Positions 60,227 through 64,000 of a stretch of DNA of 64,000 nucleotides are shown one piece after another (position 1 is the stretch's first letter; the number at the start of each line of letters is the position of its first letter). A program made the position numbers and the translations under genes. The notes beneath the pieces were generated by a model that was not told the DNA's origin, searched no databases, and was given only the letters and a program-made list of their open reading frames with translations. The stretch is from Streptomyces caeruleatus (lineage in GTDB: Bacteria; Actinomycetota; Actinomycetes; Streptomycetales; Streptomycetaceae), in contig NZ_KQ948924.1 of assembly GCF_001514235.1 (NCBI RefSeq), positions 186,001 to 250,000 of the forward strand, read 5' to 3'.

Positions 60227-60934
60227 TCAGCTCACCAATCCGGTCATGACGCCCACGGGTACGGCGATGAAGCCGGCCGTGAGCAGCAGCGCGAGGATGT
60301 TGGCCGTGGCCTTCAGGGCGCGGTCGCGGGTGCGGCTGCCGGCGCCGAGGGTCTGCGCGGCGCTCCAGAAGCCGTGCCGGATGTGCAGGCCGAGGGCGAG
60401 CATCGCGACGACGTAGATGACGTTGCCGTACCAGGTGGAGAAGGTGTCCACGACGTTCTGGTAGGGCCGGCCCTCCTGGAAGCCGCCGGCGTGCACGGTG
60501 CCGGTCGTCAGGTCGAGGACGTGCCAGACGATGAACAGGCCGAGGATGATGCCGCCCCAGCGCATGGTGCGGGTCGCGTAGCTCGCCCGCGGCTTCTTGT
60601 GGACGTACTTGCTGGGGCGGGCCCTGATGTCGCGGCGGCTGAGCTGGTACGCGGAGGTGGCGTGGGCGACGACCGCGACGACCAGCACGATCCGCACGAG
60701 CCAGAGCGTCCACTCGTAGTGCATGAAGGGCTCGCCGACGACGCGCAGCCAGTGCGCGTAGTCGTTGAACTCGCCCGCCCCGAAGAAGATCTTCAGGTTT
60801 CCGATCATGTGGACGACCAGGTACAGCAGCATGATCAGCCCGCTGACCGCCATCACGGTCTTCTTGCCGACGGAGCTGTTCCACACCGTGCGTGCCATGG
60901 ACGGCCGTCGGTCCGTCCGCGTTGCCAGAGCCAT
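60227..60934 (-). CDS. sdhC: Succinate dehydrogenase cytochrome b subunit
   Basis: A 235-residue membrane anchor with five hydrophobic helices, as in B-type complex II. Candidate haem-ligand histidines lie in [12 protein letters not shown] (near 45), [11 protein letters not shown] (near 91), FIVWHVLDL (near 137) and GLHIRHGFW (near 186). It transfers electrons to menaquinone. First gene of sdhCAB; its ATG lies 95 nt from the divergent LysR gene. Confidence 0.93.
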   Translation of the reverse strand: MALATRTDRRPSMARTVWNSSVGKKTVMAVSGLIMLLYLVVHMIGNLKIFFGAGEFNDYAHWLRVVGEPFMHYEWTLWLVRIVLVVAVVAHATSAYQLSRRDIRARPSKYVHKKPRASYATRTMRWGGIILGLFIVWHVLDLTTGTVHAGGFQEGRPYQNVVDTFSTWYGNVIYVVAMLALGLHIRHGFWSAAQTLGAGSRTRDRALKATANILALLLTAGFIAVPVGVMTGLVS

Positions 60935-60994
60935 GGAACAGGACGCTACGGCCGCCGGGCCTCATCGGTCCAAGACATGGTCCGGCTCGTTTCC

Positions 60995-61009
60995 ATAGGC
61001 TGTCCCTAT
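60995..61009. promoter_or_regulatory. LysR-type operator between sdhC and lysR
   Basis: ATAGG (60995-60999), 5 nt, CCTAT (61005-61009): a 15-bp interrupted palindrome with the T-N11-A form of LysR sites, 20 nt upstream of the regulator start in the divergent gap. Probable autoregulatory and sdhC-control site. Confidence 0.7.
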
Positions 61010-61029
61010 CCACCCTCTATGCTGGCCGT

Positions 61030-61914
61030 ATGCAGTTCCAGCAGCTCCAGTACTTCGTGGCGGTCGCCGAGACCCGGCACTTCACCCGGGCCGCCGACCT
61101 GGTGCATGTCGCGCAGCCCTCGCTGTCGCAGCAGATCAAGGCGCTGGAGCGGGAGTTGGGCGCGGACCTGTTCCTGCGGGCGCGCGGCAACATCACGCTG
61201 ACGGACGCCGGGGAGGCCCTGCTGCCGCTGGCCCGGCGCATCCTGGCCGACGCGGACACCGCACGGCACGAGGTGCAGGAACTGGTGCAGCTGCGCCGGG
61301 GCCGGGTCCGGCTGGGAGCGACCCCGAGCGTGTGCACGGGCCTGCTCCCGGACGTGCTCCGCGCCTTCCACGACCGCTACCCCGGCATCCAGCTGCTGAT
61401 CGAGGAGGGCGGCTCGCACGACCTGGTCCGGGAGCTGGCCCGCGGCGCCCTCGACCTGGCCCTGGTCGTCCTGCCGCTGCCGACCCCCTCCCCCGCACTG
61501 ACCACCGTGGAGCTGCTCCGCGAGGACCTGGTGGTGGTCTCCTCGCCGGAGGCCCCCCGCCCGGGCGGCGGCCGGCGCACCGTGCGCATCGCCGACCTGG
61601 AGGGCGAACGCCTGGTGATGTTCCGGCACGGCTACGACCTGCGCGAGTTGACCGTGGCCGCCTGCCGCGCCGAGGGCTTCGAACCGGACTTCGCGGTGGA
61701 GGGCGGTGAGATGGACGCGGTGCTGGGGTTCGCGCGGGCGGGGCTCGGGGTGGCCGTCGTCCCGCGCATGGTCGCGGCCCGGTCGGGCCGGGGGCTACGG
61801 GTCACCCCGCTCGCCCGGCCCGGACTGCACCGCACGATCGCGCTGGCCCACCGCAGCGATGTGGCGCCGCCACGGGCGGCGCGGGAGCTGCAGCGGATGC
61901 TGCTGGAGCGGTGA
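61030..61914 (+). CDS. LysR-family transcriptional regulator
   Basis: A 294-residue LTTR. The winged helix-turn-helix occupies residues 1-60 (LQYFVAVAETRHFTRAADLV ... LSQQIKALERELG). The effector domain covers about 88-290 with VRLGATPSVCTGLLPDVLR at its start. It is divergent from sdhCAB with a LysR-type palindrome between them, so control of complex II genes or sensing of a C4-dicarboxylate is a reasonable inference. ATG at 61030; no strong Shine-Dalgarno sequence is seen. Confidence 0.92.
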   Translation: MQFQQLQYFVAVAETRHFTRAADLVHVAQPSLSQQIKALERELGADLFLRARGNITLTDAGEALLPLARRILADADTARHEVQELVQLRRGRVRLGATPSVCTGLLPDVLRAFHDRYPGIQLLIEEGGSHDLVRELARGALDLALVVLPLPTPSPALTTVELLREDLVVVSSPEAPRPGGGRRTVRIADLEGERLVMFRHGYDLRELTVAACRAEGFEPDFAVEGGEMDAVLGFARAGLGVAVVPRMVAARSGRGLRVTPLARPGLHRTIALAHRSDVAPPRAARELQRMLLER

Positions 61915-61947
61915 GACGCTCATGAGCCCCTGCACGGGCCCGGCGCG

Positions 61948-62399
61948 TCAGGCGAAGGTGATCACGCTGCGGCCGCGTGCGGAGCCGTCGGCCATCGCGT
62001 CGAGGACCGCCGGGGCCTGGTCGAGGGTGATCGGCGTGACCTCGGGCAGGATTGCGTGGGCCGCCGAGAAGGCGAGGGTGTCACGCAGGTCGTGCGGGGA
62101 GCCGGACGGGGACGCGGCCACGTGCAGACGGTTGAGGATCCTGGGCTGGGTGGGCAGCGTGAGCGGCTCGGAGCCGTAGCCGAGGAGCAGGAGCGTGCCG
62201 TCGGGGGCGATGCCGCCCAGGTGGCGGTGGCCGCGGCGGTGGACGGGGCGGCGTTCAGCACCAGGCCGGCGCCGCCGTCCCAGGCCCTGAGGGCGTCTGC
62301 CGGGTCGGACGCGTCGGTGGCGACGAACAGTTCGGCGCCCAGGGTCTTGGCCTGGTCCTCGCCGCGCCGGGAACGGCTCACGACGGCCGCCCGGGCGCC
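61948..62399 (-). pseudogene. C-terminal fragment of a zinc-type alcohol dehydrogenase
   Basis: Minus-strand sequence from about GARAAVVSRSRR encodes the NAD-domain and C terminus of a medium-chain alcohol dehydrogenase (AKTLGAELFVATD, LVLNAAPSTAAATA, then in another frame GGIAPDGTLLLLGYG and ending RGRSVITFA). A one-base loss near 62222 breaks the frame between APSTAAATAT and LGGIAPDG. The N-terminal zinc-binding half is absent. It is joined directly to a LysR fragment upstream. Confidence 0.85.
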
Positions 62400-62985
62400 C
62401 ATGCGGACGGGGTCGTCGGCCAGGGCTGCGAGCGACACTTCGGCGTCGCCGGCCCGAGGATGGGCGATCGGCAGGACCGCGGAGAGGTGCTCGGGGTACA
62501 GGGGCAGCAGATCCAGCCCGGCGTCGTCGAGGGCGGCCGCACCAGCCCGACGTCGACGCTGCCGTCCAGGATGTCCCGCGCCTGGGTCCACCAGCTAAGA
62601 CGGACCAGTTCGACGGTCACGTGGGGGTGCCGGGCGGAGAACGCGTTCAGCGCCAGGGTGACGTCGGTGCCCAGCATGAACCCGACGACCAGGGCGTCGT
62701 TCCGGCGCTGATCCGACGGGCCCGGTCCTGGGCGGCCTCCGCGGCGGCGAGCAGGGCCTTGGCGTCGTGCAGGAACTGTTCGCCGGCCAAGGTGAGCGTG
62801 ACGTCGCGAGTGCTGCGGGTGAAGAGCTCGACCCGCAGGTCGTGCTCCAGCTGCCGCACCTGCCGGGAGAGTGCGGGCTGGGTGACGTGCAGGGCGAGGG
62901 CCGCCTGGCCGAAGTGCCGCCGCTCGGCCACGGCCACGAAGTAACGCACCTTGCGCAGATCCAGATCGATCGGCCTGTCGGGCAT
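62400..62985 (-). pseudogene. LysR-family regulator gene, frameshifted and truncated
   Basis: Starts normally at 62985 ([20 protein letters not shown]) with a complete winged helix ([20 protein letters not shown]). After RARRISAG the frame shifts (near 62710) into [21 protein letters not shown] second shift near 62540 leads from GSVDVGLVR into ALDDAGLDLLPLYPEHLSAV. The effector domain ends at LADDPVRM, where alcohol-dehydrogenase sequence begins. At least two frameshifts and one deletion fusion make it non-functional, although a DNA-binding fragment could still be made. Confidence 0.87.
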
Positions 62986-63292
62986 GGCCGGTCCCGCCTT
63001 TTCGCCGACCGACTCGGCGTGCTGTGCCGCTGTCGGCGCAATGCACGCTATCCGACCTGGCCGGACGGGCCGCGACGGATCGTCGGCCGGGGTGTGGGCC
63101 GGGGTGTGGGCGACACGACTGCCGACCGTGTGCGCCGACAGGAGCCGTAAGGGGCCGGTGGCCACCCAGCCCCCGCGTCGGTGCGGGCGGGAGCAGCGCC
63201 TTCCCGGCCCGCCACTGCGCGCGGAGACCGGGGGAGCAACCCGCCGTACCGGCCCGGGAAGCGACTCACCGGGCCCGTACGGGCACCGCGCT
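62986..63292. other. 307-nt intergenic region
   Basis: Between the LysR pseudogene start and the EAL gene stop. It contains a short direct repeat GGGGTGTGGGC (about 63089-63111, two copies) and GC-rich inverted stretches near 63150-63260. It should contain the old LysR promoter and the 3' end of the EAL transcript. No gene supported. Confidence 0.5.
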
Positions 63293-64000
63293 TCAGCCCG
63301 TCGCGTCCACCAGCGCCAGCTCGTGCAGCCGGTCCGGCGGGCCCGGGCGGGCGTAGTACCAGCCCTGGGCCGTGTCGCAGCCCAGGATCCGCAGTTGCTC
63401 GGCCTGGGCTCCGGTCTCCACGCCCTCCACCGTGACCGTGAGGTCCAGGCCGTGGGCGAGCGAGACGATCCCCTCGACGATCTTGAGGTCGACGGGGTCG
63501 GCCGGGAACTGCTGCATGCTCTGCGTGAAGGAGCGGTCCAGCTTGAGGATGCTCACCGGCAGCCGGCGCAGGTTGGCGAGGTTGGAGTACCCGGTGCCGA
63601 AGTCGTCCAGGGCGATGTCGACGCCCATCTCGGCGAGGCGCCGCAGGGGCTTGAGCAGATCGTCGTCGGCGCCGATCAACGCCGACTCGGTGACCTCCAG
63701 GCAGAGGGCGTCGGGTGCCACGCCCGCGCGCTCCAGGATGTCCACCGTGTCCTGGACCAGCCCGGGGTGGGTGAGCTGGCAGGGCGAGAGGTTGACGTTG
63801 ATGCGCAGGGGTCCGGCGTCGTCGAGCCGTTCTCGCCACTCGCGCGCCTGACGTACCGACTGCTCCAGGACCCAGCGGCCGAGCGGCACGATGAGTCCCG
63901 TGTGCTCGGCGAGCGGGATGAACCGGTCCGGGCCGAGGATGCCGTGCTGCGGGTGCAGCCAGCGCACCAGGGCCTCCGCGCCGCGCACACTGCCGTCGCC
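63293..64000 (-). CDS. EAL-domain cyclic-di-GMP phosphodiesterase, 5' end cut by window edge
   Basis: The C-terminal 236 residues of an EAL protein. Catalytic motifs visible: [11 protein letters not shown] (EAL motif), [18 protein letters not shown], the metal-binding [20 protein letters not shown], and TVTVEGVET with the final Glu. It should hydrolyse c-di-GMP, the developmental signal that acts through BldD in Streptomyces. Upstream GGDEF, PAS or membrane parts lie beyond the edge, so their presence is unknown. The in-frame GTG near 63988 is not a true start. Confidence 0.93.
   Translation of the reverse strand, partial: GDGSVRGAEALVRWLHPQHGILGPDRFIPLAEHTGLIVPLGRWVLEQSVRQAREWRERLDDAGPLRINVNLSPCQLTHPGLVQDTVDILERAGVAPDALCLEVTESALIGADDDLLKPLRRLAEMGVDIALDDFGTGYSNLANLRRLPVSILKLDRSFTQSMQQFPADPVDLKIVEGIVSLAHGLDLTVTVEGVETGAQAEQLRILGCDTAQGWYYARPGPPDRLHELALVDATG

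Overview
The window is a piece of a Streptomyces (or very close actinomycete) chromosome. Base composition is very GC-rich with strong G/C at third codon positions, GTG starts are frequent, ATGA/GTGA start-stop overlaps join many genes, and the content (ergothioneine genes, dodecin, C-minus L32, furA-katG, many secreted polysaccharide enzymes, many extracytoplasmic-function sigma factors) fits a soil streptomycete. No tRNA, rRNA, CRISPR array, complete insertion sequence or phage module was recognised. Both edges cut a gene: rtcB on the left and an EAL-domain gene on the right.

Left third (1-22.8 kb): RNA ligase RtcB, a CapA-like protein, two paralogous PRPP-binding phosphoribosyltransferases, a Tat-exported GH115 enzyme, a PEBP protein, a GNAT, an SDR and a hemerythrin-like protein. 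Then come a translationally coupled nucleotidyltransferase/BON/metallophosphoesterase operon, a type-II NADH dehydrogenase-like flavoprotein, furA-katG with a clear terminator, and a secreted chymotrypsin-like protease. An unusual minus-strand operon (18.9-22.8 kb) starts with a small CxxC protein, continues with three proteins of unknown function (two of them tandem paralogues), and ends with a beta-lactamase-fold serine hydrolase.

Middle (22.9-33.7 kb): an island that appears to be an ECF41-type sigma-factor regulon. Six promoters have the form [T/C]GTCACA, exactly 16 bases, then [G/T]GTC. They precede a carboxymuconolactone-decarboxylase (AhpD-like) gene that leads into a patatin / glycosyltransferase / membrane protein / hydrolase operon, an Ohr peroxidase, a decayed flavoprotein, an NAD(P)-binding SDR, and two sigma-factor genes. 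Four ECF41-like sigma genes lie here. Two are structurally degraded: one has lost the C-terminal SnoaL-like domain and one has lost region sigma-2. galU, the UDP-glucose source, sits convergent to the glycosyltransferase operon.

Right half (33.7-64 kb): a secreted arabinofuranosidase-like enzyme, an amidase, an NfeD/flotillin pair, a PemK/MazF-family protein whose start codon lies in a 10-bp inverted repeat, a PARG-like hydrolase, and egtABCD for ergothioneine. These are followed by dodecin, a HAD phosphatase, a PL9-like pectate lyase, and a DUF485/acetate-symporter pair. Next is a zinc-limitation cluster (thioredoxin-like Fe-S protein, C-minus rpmF behind a candidate Zur box, CobW GTPase), then an LLM oxidoreductase, a short UvrA paralogue, a nucleotidyltransferase, and a candidate ornithine-lipid pair (PlsC-like and OlsB-like). 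sdhCAB with a divergent LysR regulator, a LysR/alcohol-dehydrogenase chimeric pseudogene, and the EAL gene close the window. Oxidative and electrophile defence recurs throughout (KatG, Ohr, AhpD-like, ergothioneine, SDRs).
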